Positions 17,034 to 25,212 are shown, counted from the stretch's first letter. The stretch is 32,736 bases of DNA from Candidatus Woesearchaeota archaeon (GCA_018221245.1 JAAOYH010000061.1:1-32736), one strand, 5' to 3'. Program-made: numbers and translations. The notes: generated by a model from the letters alone, not told the origin.

Positions 17034-18230
17034 TTAAATTTGATCAAATGACCAGAGATCCTCGTTAGCTACCTTTGCAGGAGCTCCACGATTCGTCTGA
17101 GCCGGCATAGATTTTTCTAGTTTCCTGGTTAAGTTTTGTGAAGCCTTAGAACCAAATACTTCAACTGCTATATCTCTCATGTCAGTCACTGTTAGATCGG
17201 AATTCCTTGGATCCAACATCACCTGTCTTAAATGATCGACTGCAGAATCCATAGCTTCCCCACCAATACCTGGACTTACTTCAGATAACATTGTTCCTAG
17301 TGAATCCCTTGCTTGGATATCTTCATGATAATACCCAATGAATTCAGGAGTAATGTCTTCTAGAGTAACGTCTCCAGAGTCAGCGAGTTCGTTATAGTAT
17401 TCAGCGAACTTCTCTTTACTTAGTCCAGAACTATCTAGAACCCCAAACGTTCTTTCCTCTAGGTCTCTTGCTTGAGCTTGGCTAGCGGTTTTCTGATTGA
17501 AGGTTTCTTCTCTCTTTTTCATGAGAGACATTTGTTGCTGCATATCCATGACCTCGATCTGTTCAGGTGACATTGCTGCCCTTTCTGAAATGATGGGTTC
17601 CATTTGCATACGAATGTCATTGATGACTTCAACAGGGTTAGCACCAAGAATTTCAGCTAGATAACCTAGGCCTGCTTCCGGATCTTTCTTAACCACTATC
17701 TTGTCATAGATGTCATTGATTGCACCTTGGAGATCACCACGATCTTGTTCGAAGGTATGCTGCTCTTGCCTTAGCTTCGATAACTCTTGTCTCAGATGCG
17801 TAGCACCGGAGTAGTTATCAACTAAATCTTGATACTTAACTGTCTGTTGTTTACCGCTTACGACGACCTCTACTTGAGTATCAGCACGTAAGGAGACTTC
17901 ATCGTCTCCAGACTTAAGTTTGTATGTTTTAATCTTTTCGGGTTTAAGGGATTCTTTTAGTTCTAACGCAGCATCTCTTGCAGCATCAGTGACTTCTTCC
18001 TTAGCTTGAAGCTCAGGCTCCTCTTTAGGATCTTGAACTTCTTCAGCCACCTTGTCATCAACGGTAGGCTTTCCTTCGATTTCTTCTTTTCTAACTGCGA
18101 GTTGTTCATCTCTGACTGCTGCTTCATGTTGTACTTCTAGATCATCGAAGGTTGTTAGAGTGTCTCCACCTGATTGCACAATAGGCTCAGGTACATCTAC
18201 TGTTTGTTCGTTTACTGGTGCTTCTGCCAT
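17034..18230 (-). CDS. Capsid scaffolding protein
   Basis: 398 residues, highly acidic in the first 100, with an extended Glu/Lys/Asp-rich composition, then predicted coiled coils around the QELSKLRQEQHTFEQDRGDL and EVMDMQQQMSLMKKREETF segments, and a basic C-terminal tail (about the last 40 residues) that would bind the capsid shell. This make-up and the place between portal and capsid genes are typical of phage scaffolds. An unusually long length for a scaffold may point to an extra role. No protease motif was seen. Confidence 0.8.
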   Translation of the reverse strand: MAEAPVNEQTVDVPEPIVQSGGDTLTTFDDLEVQHEAAVRDEQLAVRKEEIEGKPTVDDKVAEEVQDPKEEPELQAKEEVTDAARDAALELKESLKPEKIKTYKLKSGDDEVSLRADTQVEVVVSGKQQTVKYQDLVDNYSGATHLRQELSKLRQEQHTFEQDRGDLQGAINDIYDKIVVKKDPEAGLGYLAEILGANPVEVINDIRMQMEPIISERAAMSPEQIEVMDMQQQMSLMKKREETFNQKTASQAQARDLEERTFGVLDSSGLSKEKFAEYYNELADSGDVTLEDITPEFIGYYHEDIQARDSLGTMLSEVSPGIGGEAMDSAVDHLRQVMLDPRNSDLTVTDMRDIAVEVFGSKASQNLTRKLEKSMPAQTNRGAPAKVANEDLWSFDQI

Positions 18231-18248
18231 ATAGACTCCGTATTCACT

Positions 18249-20471
18249 TTAGACGGAACTTGTTGGTTCAATAGGCCCTGGTTCAGGGATCGCTACGTCA
18301 CCAGTGGGTTCAATCGGTGGTTGTGGAACGTTTACTTCTTGTTGTTGTTCTAATCCTTCAACTGGAACTTGTTGCTCTGGAGGGAATGCCCCTGCTTGTA
18401 CGTCTATATTAACGTCAGGCTTTGGTTGATTCTCAAGCTCTTCTTCTGCTGCTTCTGCTTCAGCGGGAGCTGATTGAAAGAATACAGGGAACATCTTAAT
18501 CTCCGCTAATGCTTGTAACATTGCAGGATTCTTCTTAGCTTGTTCAACCATCATGCTCTCATGAACGAGTATGTGATCTTTTAAAGTTTGTTGCTGTTTA
18601 ACGGGAGTTTGTTCTTTGAATGAATACTCTTGAACAGCACGCATATGAATATTCCAATGCATGATGTGATCTTCATACTCAGCAGGCATAGACTCACCGG
18701 ACTCATGGATAATCATTTGGTTCTCAGCTTCAGCAGACTTAACAGCAGCAGTAGCCATATCGATGTATTTGTCTGACTGTCCGAACTCAACCATGTCAAT
18801 GACTTGTTCGTTAGTGAACATAGTTGGGAACTCTTTATTAAGATCAATGATTGTTTGGATTCTTGCAGCTTTAGACTGAGGAAGTGAAGAAGAGTTTTGT
18901 ACTCTAATGTCATAAGGCTTAGAGAGGTTATCGGAATCAAAGAAGACAGTCTTCCACTTATCGTTCTTTCCTAATAACCGAATCATTCTTCCATCAGTGA
19001 CGTCGTAGTAATCACCAGCAACAGCGAGTGTCTTAATAGCCACCCCTTTAATGAACTGATTCCACTTTAAGATTTGTTCGTTAAACCGCTCTGACTCTTG
19101 CTCTGCAAGGAATTGTAAAGCGATACCAGACTTAACACCTGCTGGTGTTTGGCCACGAGAGATATCAAAGACACCTGAGATCTGTTGGAAGTCTTGTTTA
19201 ACTAGATCTAGCATCTTAAATAATTCAGGAGATGTAGGGTTAGACTGAACCAACTGGGGTGGCACACCACCTTTGTACTGCACAATGGTGATGTCATTGC
19301 CTAAAGATGTAAGAGATGTGGACCCAGCTGGAACCATCCATTTAGGATGCGAAGTTAGATACTCATTCCTTAAGATCATATTGATGACGTTGTTATAAGT
19401 AGCGGTAAGTTGTTTAACTGTTTCAAAGAAGCTCACTCCATATGTTTGACCTGGTAGATCAATGTCAGTGAATCTTTCGAAAGGAAACTCTCCATGAGAG
19501 AAAGGATGTTCTATGTTTGTAAGGATGACTTCGTTTGTGAATTCAATGAATCGTCCTTGGGGCATTTCAGGAGTCTTCTTATGCCAGAACTCCCAGACAG
19601 CAACTTCATTGATGAGTCCGTTTAGCTCCATGTTCTCGAAGTCATAAACTTGATCTAGGTCATCAGATGTAATCTCTTCAGCTTTATCTGGATACTTAAG
19701 TCTTAGAGCTTCGACACTCATGATCTTACGTCTGAAGACATAATCCACATCATCGAACTGAGTCTTCTTTTGCATGAAGATGTCAGAGCTTAGGACTACT
19801 TCGTATTTAACGTCTCCAACTTTGAGAGGTTCTTTAATGACTACTGGTTTCCCAGTCTCATCCTTTTGAGGTTTCCCGTTAGAATCTAGTAATGGAACTT
19901 TCTCACCGTCTTTAGGAGAATCAGGATGCAGGTCACCTAAACGAGGATCCCAAGTAATCCATAGGTATGACTCACCCATGATCTGAGAGTTCCTAGCTAT
20001 CTCAGGAGTGAGCTTGCCTTCGAACTTCTTGGTGTACCAAATGTGGTCTAGTAAGGCCTTAGTGGCACTAGCAGAGGCTTCATCTTCGAACTCATTGTTA
20101 GTGGGTAAAATAGCAACTGCAGGTTTAAACTTAATGATTCTGCTTACTCTGTTTTGAGTAAGGTCATAGAGGTTATTGACTACGATCTTCTTAACTGATC
20201 TTGATCTGTCTGCAGTTCTGTCTCTGATATCCCGTCTTGTCTCTTGGGACTCAAATTGGATACCTCTGTAAAGGGCTACGTTTCTTCTTACTTGTCTAAG
20301 CCTGTCATCTACTTCAGTAGTAAGGAAGATCTTCTCTCCTCTTAACCAGTCTAAGACTTTCTTTTGATTCTCTTTGTTATCAACACCGATTGACCAGATA
20401 GGTTTAGTGGGACGAGCAAACTCAGTGTCGTCGCTCATGCTGTCAAAAAATTCAGTCCCTTGTCTTGTCAT
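18249..20471 (-). CDS. Portal protein (head-tail connector)
   Basis: 740 residues. The size, position after the large terminase and the sequence style (RRNVALYRGIQFESQETR near the N-terminus, NLYDLTQNRVSRI, then FERFTDIDLPGQTYGVSFF and QISGVFDISRGQTPAGVKSG) fit P22-like portal proteins. A long helical barrel-like C-terminal region follows, then a Gln/Pro/Glu-rich tail (about the last 80 residues). The ATG at 20471 follows GGGGGA at good spacing; a TTG four codons upstream is less likely. It would form the dodecameric DNA gate that docks terminase and adaptor. Confidence 0.85.
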   Translation of the reverse strand: MTRQGTEFFDSMSDDTEFARPTKPIWSIGVDNKENQKKVLDWLRGEKIFLTTEVDDRLRQVRRNVALYRGIQFESQETRRDIRDRTADRSRSVKKIVVNNLYDLTQNRVSRIIKFKPAVAILPTNNEFEDEASASATKALLDHIWYTKKFEGKLTPEIARNSQIMGESYLWITWDPRLGDLHPDSPKDGEKVPLLDSNGKPQKDETGKPVVIKEPLKVGDVKYEVVLSSDIFMQKKTQFDDVDYVFRRKIMSVEALRLKYPDKAEEITSDDLDQVYDFENMELNGLINEVAVWEFWHKKTPEMPQGRFIEFTNEVILTNIEHPFSHGEFPFERFTDIDLPGQTYGVSFFETVKQLTATYNNVINMILRNEYLTSHPKWMVPAGSTSLTSLGNDITIVQYKGGVPPQLVQSNPTSPELFKMLDLVKQDFQQISGVFDISRGQTPAGVKSGIALQFLAEQESERFNEQILKWNQFIKGVAIKTLAVAGDYYDVTDGRMIRLLGKNDKWKTVFFDSDNLSKPYDIRVQNSSSLPQSKAARIQTIIDLNKEFPTMFTNEQVIDMVEFGQSDKYIDMATAAVKSAEAENQMIIHESGESMPAEYEDHIMHWNIHMRAVQEYSFKEQTPVKQQQTLKDHILVHESMMVEQAKKNPAMLQALAEIKMFPVFFQSAPAEAEAAEEELENQPKPDVNIDVQAGAFPPEQQVPVEGLEQQQEVNVPQPPIEPTGDVAIPEPGPIEPTSSV

Positions 20472-20489
20472 CCGTTCCCCCAAAGGTCA

Positions 20490-20729
20490 CTAGTTGATAT
20501 TATCGAATAACCTGCTAGTAAGATCTTTTTCTTGCTTCTTAGTGAGCTTTTGAAACTCGTCTTTACTCTTGTCCATAGGATTCAAATAAGTGATTTGATG
20601 CGTTGAGGCCTGCATCGCTTTTAATTCTATCCATAGCTTAACTATCGCTGTGCATAGCAGAATAATCAACAAATATGATAACCCGATTAGGAACATCACA
20701 TTTACAAAGTTAGCAGCCATTATATCCAT
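20490..20729 (-). CDS. Small single-span membrane protein
   Basis: 79 residues from the ATG at 20729, which has GGGAG about eight bases upstream; a second ATG lies three codons later. Residues about 5-30 are strongly hydrophobic (VNVMFLIGLSYLLIILLCTA) and the rest is a hydrophilic, Lys/Asp-rich tail. One span with a charged cytoplasmic or periplasmic tail fits several small phage proteins, including holins or inner-membrane spanins, but neither can be shown. It overlaps the terminase stop and precedes the portal gene, an odd place for lysis. Confidence 0.6.
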   Translation of the reverse strand: MDIMAANFVNVMFLIGLSYLLIILLCTAIVKLWIELKAMQASTHQITYLNPMDKSKDEFQKLTKKQEKDLTSRLFDNIN

Positions 20730-22129
20730 TGGTCGTTCTCCCATTGTTCAGGTGCTGTATCTCCTACGTCATCTAACCCAGGAAAGTCATCAGATATTCT
20801 AGATGATCTATAACCTTCATCTTCCTTTTCTTTGTATTCGAAAGAAGGATTGAGTTCGTAATAAGAAGCACCGAGTATGTATCTCAGATCGTCAATTCCA
20901 TGATCGTTTATTTTAGGTATCTTACCAGACTTGTCTTTGTAGTAGTTATCCAGCTCTTTGAAGAGTTGTACACACCTATCTGAGATGACCATATGTCCAC
21001 CAAGGAGTATGTCTTTAATGAGAGATAGACCATGATCCTTCTTGTTATGAGCCTTTGATGTAGGTTGATAATACTCTTGAAAACGATCTAGCATTTCGTT
21101 CTTAAACCAGGTAGCAGCTTCGTCGTATAGCTGCGTCCAGTCTGAGTATGCCCATAATTCGTTTCTCTTCTCAATGATCCTTCGACCTATCTGATCCACA
21201 CTCATCTTTGATTGTTCTGATTCGTAGATCTCATCTAAGATATAGATCTTCTTATCGTAAGGATTAATGGCAGCGAAGATGATTGCGAACGTTGTAGCAG
21301 CAGCGGGATCTGCTCCTAGATACCAATGGAGCTTCTTCATATCTCTTTTAATGTCGTGCATTATATCAGCATGACTCACAACAACATCTTTAGTAAGCAT
21401 TGGGAATATCTTAGATACACCGCCAGGAACGTACTTAGCTTCGTATTCTCTTTCCCATACGTCAGTTTCTCCACGTTGAATGAGAGTTCTCTTTTGTTCG
21501 TCTAACCATCTTCTATCGATGTGTGGGTTTTCATACGAGGCAGCGTGAAAGAATTCTTTATGATCTGCTTCTTTGAATTCATTAGCAACGGTTAGGAATT
21601 GACACTCTCTATCTGGAGGAGTTCCGATAATGATGATGGGACAGTTATGAGCGATCCTGTTTGGTTCGAATGCTTCATAGAACTCAGGTCTAAAGTCTTT
21701 AAACTCATCGAATACGATAAGACCTTTAGGTTTAACTCCTCGGTAAGCATCAACGTTATCTGAACCATCTAGCTTGATGAAGGCACCGTTAGTAAATGTA
21801 ACCCTCATCTCAGTATTGTTAATGGACTTAATCCAATCCTTTGGACCGAACTGTTGAAGTCTGTATGAAGCCCACAAGATCTCTCTTGATTGCTTCATGT
21901 AAGGAGAAAAGTAATAGTTCTCTGAGTCTGGATGAAGGTTAGCGTATCTCCATAGACAATAGGAAACGAGCTCAGTCTTTCCCCAGTTCCTAGCTGCTTG
22001 TACAAAGATCTCCTTACAGTTTCTACTAAAGAGCGCTTGTCCTACTCTTACTTGTCCAGCGTGAGGAGTCCAAGTTTCATGCAGGCCCTTTGTTATCGTT
22101 TGATACTTCTGGAGACTCTTGTTTTGCAT
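20720..22129 (-). CDS. Terminase large subunit (packaging ATPase and nuclease)
   Basis: 469 residues. The ATPase domain has a Walker A-like ARNWGKTE (residues 46-53), Walker B LIVFDEF (137-143, Asp141 and Glu142) and a coupling motif IIIIGTPP (165-172). The RNase H-like nuclease has Asp274 (LGADPA), Asp336 (QLYDEAA) and Asp409/413/414 (NDHGIDDLRYILGA). It cuts and pumps DNA through the portal. The only plausible start, ATG 22129, lies 53 bases inside the upstream coiled-coil gene. Confidence 0.93.
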   Translation of the reverse strand: MQNKSLQKYQTITKGLHETWTPHAGQVRVGQALFSRNCKEIFVQAARNWGKTELVSYCLWRYANLHPDSENYYFSPYMKQSREILWASYRLQQFGPKDWIKSINNTEMRVTFTNGAFIKLDGSDNVDAYRGVKPKGLIVFDEFKDFRPEFYEAFEPNRIAHNCPIIIIGTPPDRECQFLTVANEFKEADHKEFFHAASYENPHIDRRWLDEQKRTLIQRGETDVWEREYEAKYVPGGVSKIFPMLTKDVVVSHADIMHDIKRDMKKLHWYLGADPAAATTFAIIFAAINPYDKKIYILDEIYESEQSKMSVDQIGRRIIEKRNELWAYSDWTQLYDEAATWFKNEMLDRFQEYYQPTSKAHNKKDHGLSLIKDILLGGHMVISDRCVQLFKELDNYYKDKSGKIPKINDHGIDDLRYILGASYYELNPSFEYKEKEDEGYRSSRISDDFPGLDDVGDTAPEQWENDQWI

Positions 22130-22328
22130 AGTTTGGTGCTAACTGTTTAATGACTTCTAAGAGAGTATTTCTTTCAATGAGAGCAACGTTTCTCTCGGTG
22201 AGTAGTTCGTCCATTTTACCCTTTAAAGTAGCTAGTTCTCCACCAAGTTCCATAATCTGGTCATTAGCTTCTTTAAGTTTCTTCCTCAATGAGTCTATCT
22301 CGTCTTGTTTCACTTCTATCTCTTCCAT
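22077..22328 (-). CDS. Small coiled-coil protein between terminase genes
   Basis: 83 residues from the ATG at 22328, which has GGGGGAG five to eight bases upstream. Longer frames from 22439 run over the terminase small subunit gene and lack a site. Predicted to be one long coiled coil (heptads through DEIDSLRKKLKEANDQIMEL and later KMDELLTERNVALIERNTL). It overlaps both terminase genes, by 56 and 53 bases, so its production is probably coupled to theirs. It might be a packaging accessory; no family recognised. Confidence 0.6.
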   Translation of the reverse strand: MEEIEVKQDEIDSLRKKLKEANDQIMELGGELATLKGKMDELLTERNVALIERNTLLEVIKQLAPNYAKQESPEVSNDNKGPA

Positions 22329-22770
22329 CTTCTCCCCCTTTGATTTCAATGAATGGATCTTCCATGACTGCCTTTTTAAGTTCTTCAATACTGAACTCAT
22401 TTTTACTGTCTTGTATAATCTCAGTTGGCTTCCCAACATCTAGCCTTTGGATTTTATCGAAGGCACATAGTATATCAGTTAAATCTTTAGCTTCTTTAAG
22501 AGTAAGAGGTTCTACTCTTTCTCCTATCTTCTTTAGGCATTCAATGAGCATTGGAACACCTGATGAGAAGAGGTCAGAGATAGCCATTGTATTCTTATCT
22601 CGAATAGCATTAACGAGAGCGTTTGTTTGAGCAGCTCTTTCTTCTCTCCACTCAACCATCCATCTGTTAACAGAGCGAAAGGTTACTCCAACAGCTGTGT
22701 GTATTTCACCAGCTCCTTTGTACTCAAAGTACATTATCTTGGCTCTTAGTTTTTGTGGGCTATCATCCAT
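22273..22770 (-). CDS. Terminase small subunit
   Basis: 165 residues. The N-terminal part has a helix-turn-helix-like segment (about residues 10-42: YFEYKGAGEIHTAVGVTFRS, then VNRWMVEWREE), as in phage small terminases that bind packaging-start DNA. The middle is helical (DLFSSGVPMLIECLKKIGE), consistent with an oligomerising core, and the C-terminus is charged. It lies just before the large subunit. The start overlaps the previous stop (TAATG). The assignment is from position plus the DNA-binding motif, not from a close named homologue. Confidence 0.75.
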   Translation of the reverse strand: MDDSPQKLRAKIMYFEYKGAGEIHTAVGVTFRSVNRWMVEWREERAAQTNALVNAIRDKNTMAISDLFSSGVPMLIECLKKIGERVEPLTLKEAKDLTDILCAFDKIQRLDVGKPTEIIQDSKNEFSIEELKKAVMEDPFIEIKGGEDGRDRSETRRDRLIEEET

Positions 22771-23069
22771 TAATGAGTAGTATTACCTAAGACTGTTTTT
22801 TTAGATCTACGACTTTGTTTAGTTTTAGGCTTCTTAACTTCCATAGTTGCTTCATGCATTTGAGTGAGATCACCCGCTAATTGAATGAGAGTGTTTACGT
22901 CTAAGTCTTTGATCTGGTTATAGATATCATCGCACACTTTATCCTCAGCTATTTCCAAAGCGATCTCAGCTATTTTAGCAGGAGGGAAGTCAGCGTTATA
23001 AGTCTTTTGCATTCGGGATAATATCTGAATGGTCAATGCTCTAATTTCGTCTTGTGATTTTAACTTCAT
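22770..23069 (-). CDS. First gene of late operon, helical protein of unknown function
   Basis: 99 residues, mostly predicted helix (MKLKSQDEIRALTIQILSRM, then PPAKIAEIALEIAEDKVCDD) with a basic C-terminal tail (KKPKTKQSRRSKK) that could contact nucleic acid. It stops at the start of the small terminase gene and begins 18 bases from a divergent plus-strand gene. No clear ribosome-binding site is visible, which is consistent with a very short leader. A packaging or late-control role is possible; no family recognised. Confidence 0.6.
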   Translation of the reverse strand: MKLKSQDEIRALTIQILSRMQKTYNADFPPAKIAEIALEIAEDKVCDDIYNQIKDLDVNTLIQLAGDLTQMHEATMEVKKPKTKQSRRSKKTVLGNTTH

Positions 23070-23105
23070 AAAGATTAAATTTAACTAATGATTTACTTAA
23101 TTCAA
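23052..23105. promoter_or_regulatory. Overlapping divergent promoters sharing a palindromic -10
   Basis: The palindrome TTAAATTTAA (23075-23084) gives TAAATT on both strands. Plus strand: -35 TTGTGA (23052-23057), 18-base spacer, -10 TAAATT (23076-23081), then six bases to the ATG at 23088. Minus strand: -35 TTGAAT (23105-23100), 16-base spacer, -10 TAAATT (23083-23078), then eight bases to the ATG at 23069. Each hexamer matches four of six consensus bases, so strength is uncertain. Polymerases could not use both at once, giving a possible switch. Confidence 0.4.
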
Positions 23106-24248
23106 GCTATATCGCATTTCGTGCTTATTCCCGTAAAGGTGATAGGCATCATTATTGTTGCATCATATCATAGGTTTAAGATCAGAATGAACTGGAGGAA
23201 GTATGATGTATCTGCTGGTAAGCCTACTGGATTTAAGCTTAAGCAGTCTTATGTCCATCTCAAGGAACTTTTGTATAACCATGTGTACATCGGTGATTCG
23301 AGGAGTATTAAAGGCTCCTTGTATCTAGCAAGGGCACACGAGCAAAAGCCTGTGTCTGATCATCAATGCTTAAGACACGGAACTGCAATGTGGGCACATC
23401 CTACTCAAGACCTCATTGATGGGATGGTGAATTATATTATCCAAGGAGATTTTAAGCGTGGGTTTAGCAGACTTAATCCACCGTTGTTTGATGACAAGCC
23501 GTGTCCTCCTGCAGTCCCAATGAGTATAGCTTTTGGAATAACGAGTGCAATGAGACAGGGGTTAATCATAAGTGGTCTCTTAAAGAAGAGCTATTTAAAT
23601 GGGGTGGATAAGCTAATAGAGAATGACTTTGAGTTAGCTGATAGTTCATCAAAGTGTCGTCTGATCTCTACAGGCTTTGACGCTATTTATATCTTAAGTC
23701 TTTTACATGTAGCAGATCGATTAAGTGGTGAGAGTAAGTATAGGTCTTACATTGGAAGAATCTTAATTACTCATGGTGCATTACTCATTGCTCCCATTAC
23801 CTACTTCAAGGGTAGGAATTACTATATCGATCATACTGCGATGTTTGGATTATGGACTATGTATCAGTCTACAGACAACGAATGGTTAAGAAGTCTTTAC
23901 GGTAGATCAATGAGGTTTGTGTTTAATCAATCAAAGGTATTTACGAATCCTTACTTCACAGCGTTAATGGATGAATGTGGATTAGTTAGCAGTGAACAAA
24001 GGAGATTAGTTCTTAGTGTTCATAAGAATAGTGATCCAATGAAAGCTATTATGATCCGTCATTGTGATTATCTTAAGACGTATCCATATGACTGGACTAA
24101 TTGTTATGGTGATGAGTTTTGCTTTGATGACTTAAGGGGTAAGCCTTTACCATCACAAAAGGTAATAGGAGAGCATTATTTAAATGCGATTGTACTCGCT
24201 AGGTCTTTGATTAGGCTTCTAGCTTCCGAGCCTCAATTAAAGCGTTAG
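23088..24248 (+). CDS. Membrane-anchored protein of unknown function, lone plus-strand gene
   Basis: 386 residues. Residues about 3-28 are a hydrophobic span (IQAISHFVLIPVKVIGIIIV), followed by a basic stretch, so the N-terminus likely anchors the product to the inner membrane. The body looks all-helical with a conserved-looking centre: RHGTAMWAHPTQDLIDGM, then FGITSAMRQGLI, YIDHTAMFGLWTMY and a late CYGDEFCFDDL. Alternating amphipathic helices with His, Asp and Trp suggest an alpha/alpha-toroid, a fold used by many sugar-acting enzymes, but no named family was recognised. It has no ribosome-binding site; an ATG at 23187 would remove the anchor. It is the only plus-strand gene between two minus blocks. 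Confidence 0.65.
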   Translation: MIYLIQAISHFVLIPVKVIGIIIVASYHRFKIRMNWRKYDVSAGKPTGFKLKQSYVHLKELLYNHVYIGDSRSIKGSLYLARAHEQKPVSDHQCLRHGTAMWAHPTQDLIDGMVNYIIQGDFKRGFSRLNPPLFDDKPCPPAVPMSIAFGITSAMRQGLIISGLLKKSYLNGVDKLIENDFELADSSSKCRLISTGFDAIYILSLLHVADRLSGESKYRSYIGRILITHGALLIAPITYFKGRNYYIDHTAMFGLWTMYQSTDNEWLRSLYGRSMRFVFNQSKVFTNPYFTALMDECGLVSSEQRRLVLSVHKNSDPMKAIMIRHCDYLKTYPYDWTNCYGDEFCFDDLRGKPLPSQKVIGEHYLNAIVLARSLIRLLASEPQLKR

Positions 24249-24384
24249 CGACAGCTTGTTTCTTATTCTTGAACTTATCACCAGCTGATAACTTAAGACG
24301 TCCTTTAAACTCTTGTAGTACTTTTCCCACCTTAGAACGTTGTAGTAACTTTACTACGTTATTTTTAGATGGATTCGAAGTCAT
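24211..24384 (-). CDS. DUF6496-like small basic protein
   Basis: 57 residues from the ATG at 24384, which overlaps the upstream stop as TAATG, to a TAA at 24211-24213. The sequence ends with FKGRLKLSAGDKFKN followed by KKQAVANALIEARK, matching the pattern I recall for DUF6496 (a Gly-x-Lys segment, then KKQAxAxALxEAxK), small basic proteins common in phages and bacteria. Strongly basic, so nucleic-acid contact is possible, but no function is known. Its last 38 bases overlap the end of the plus-strand gene head-on. Confidence 0.65.
   Translation of the reverse strand: MTSNPSKNNVVKLLQRSKVGKVLQEFKGRLKLSAGDKFKNKKQAVANALIEARKLEA
24240..24270 (+). terminator. Weak terminator candidate at end of orphan gene
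   Basis: AAGC (24240-24243) can pair with GCTT (24254-24257), helped by an inner GT/AC pairing, and is followed by a T-rich GTTTCTTATTCTT stretch. The stem is short and interrupted, so support is weak. It lies at the end of the plus-strand gene, inside the opposing small gene. Confidence 0.25.
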
Positions 24385-24677
24385 TACTTGAGTTGCTTTA
24401 AAGCTGCGTTAATTTCTGATTTACTGACTGCAGCTCCCGATGACTTCCTTAGTTCATCCATAACGAATAACTTACGTTCTTTAGCGCTAGCTGCTCCACC
24501 AACTTTATCTCTGAACCGTTTAAGAAGAGCGTTCATTTTCTTCTTAGCTGGTCGATCAGCTACTTCTCTTTCTGAAGCACTGATTGCAGCTCCAGACTCT
24601 CCACGTAATCTTTTGTTTTTTGCACGCTTAGATGCCATTTCAGACGCAACCATTGCGGCTTCTTTTGATTTTGCCAT
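24384..24677 (-). CDS. Basic small protein with repeated SGAA motif
   Basis: 97 residues, very basic (many Lys and Arg) and helical. It has the motif ESGAAISASE (about residues 27-36) and a near copy SSGAAVSKSE (about 79-88), with a third degenerate copy GGAASAKE between them. A like string (ESGAAIAPSE) occurs in the ejection protein at 1626-2912. It is coupled by TAATG to both neighbours in this three-gene run. Basic composition fits a DNA-binding or virion-packaged protein; that is an inference and no family was recognised. Confidence 0.6.
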   Translation of the reverse strand: MAKSKEAAMVASEMASKRAKNKRLRGESGAAISASEREVADRPAKKKMNALLKRFRDKVGGAASAKERKLFVMDELRKSSGAAVSKSEINAALKQLK

Positions 24678-24874
24678 TACTTGTTTGTCACTTTCGGATC
24701 TTTACCTGCTGCATTGTTCTTGTCAAAAGGGTTACGAGACATAGCTTTACCTAGTTCACTTACACCTTTTTTACTTACGTCGATCTTACCGCCACCTTTA
24801 GCATCAGTGATTTTAGATCCTTTACCAGAACCGTATCCGGAAGGAAGTGCTCCTGTATTACTTGATTCAGCCAT
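24677..24874 (-). CDS. Small Gly/Lys/Ser-rich protein
   Basis: 65 residues, low complexity: Gly, Lys, Ser and Asn dominate (GYGSGKGSKITDAKGGGK), probably disordered. An AGGGGA lies about ten bases before the ATG. Its stop overlaps the next start (TAATG), so it belongs to the same coupled run as the two basic proteins below. No domain recognised; such disordered basic proteins in phages can be minor virion components or bind nucleic acid. Confidence 0.55.
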   Translation of the reverse strand: MAESSNTGALPSGYGSGKGSKITDAKGGGKIDVSKKGVSELGKAMSRNPFDKNNAAGKDPKVTNK

Positions 24875-24906
24875 AATTATTTAATCCCCTTAAAGTGTTT
24901 TAATAA

Positions 24907-25194
24907 TCATACATTGGTTAGTACGAAATCTCCAAGACCCTTCTCTAGCTTGAGAACTTGAGACTCTGATAGGTAGAGATCGTATTCTACTTCGATAGCA
25001 TGGACTACTTCATGAATGAACACGTAGAAGGTTTCTCCGTGAGTGAGTCCTTGTTTGATGTAGATGGTGTGAGTTTCAGGATCCATGAGGCCATGAGTAT
25101 CTGGGAACTGCATCTTCCTTTTAAACTTGAGTGACCACTCGTTATCCCCGATGTGAAAGGTCTTCTTATACTGCCTTGGGGTTGGTAGCTGCAT
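24907..25194 (-). CDS. Small HExxH zinc metallopeptidase-like protein
   Basis: 95 residues. The zinc motif HEVVH lies at residues 61-65 within YVFIHEVVHAIEVEY, and a downstream helix SESQVLKLEKGLGDF could supply a third ligand (Glu77 or Glu84). Two or three beta strands come before it (THTIYIKQGL). The size fits minimal gluzincin or SprT/ImmA-like phage peptidases. The substrate is unknown. It lies 18 bases after the endolysin stop, so it may be lysis-linked or attack a host regulator. Only a weak GAG precedes the ATG. Confidence 0.75.
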   Translation of the reverse strand: MQLPTPRQYKKTFHIGDNEWSLKFKRKMQFPDTHGLMDPETHTIYIKQGLTHGETFYVFIHEVVHAIEVEYDLYLSESQVLKLEKGLGDFVLTNV

Positions 25195-25212
25195 GTCTCA
25201 ATAGTACCATGA

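Noticed and set aside
23088..23187. Start of the orphan gene at the internal ATG 23187
   Set aside because: It would remove a clear membrane span and still has only a weak AGG upstream. The upstream ATG is kept, with a leaderless message as the explanation.
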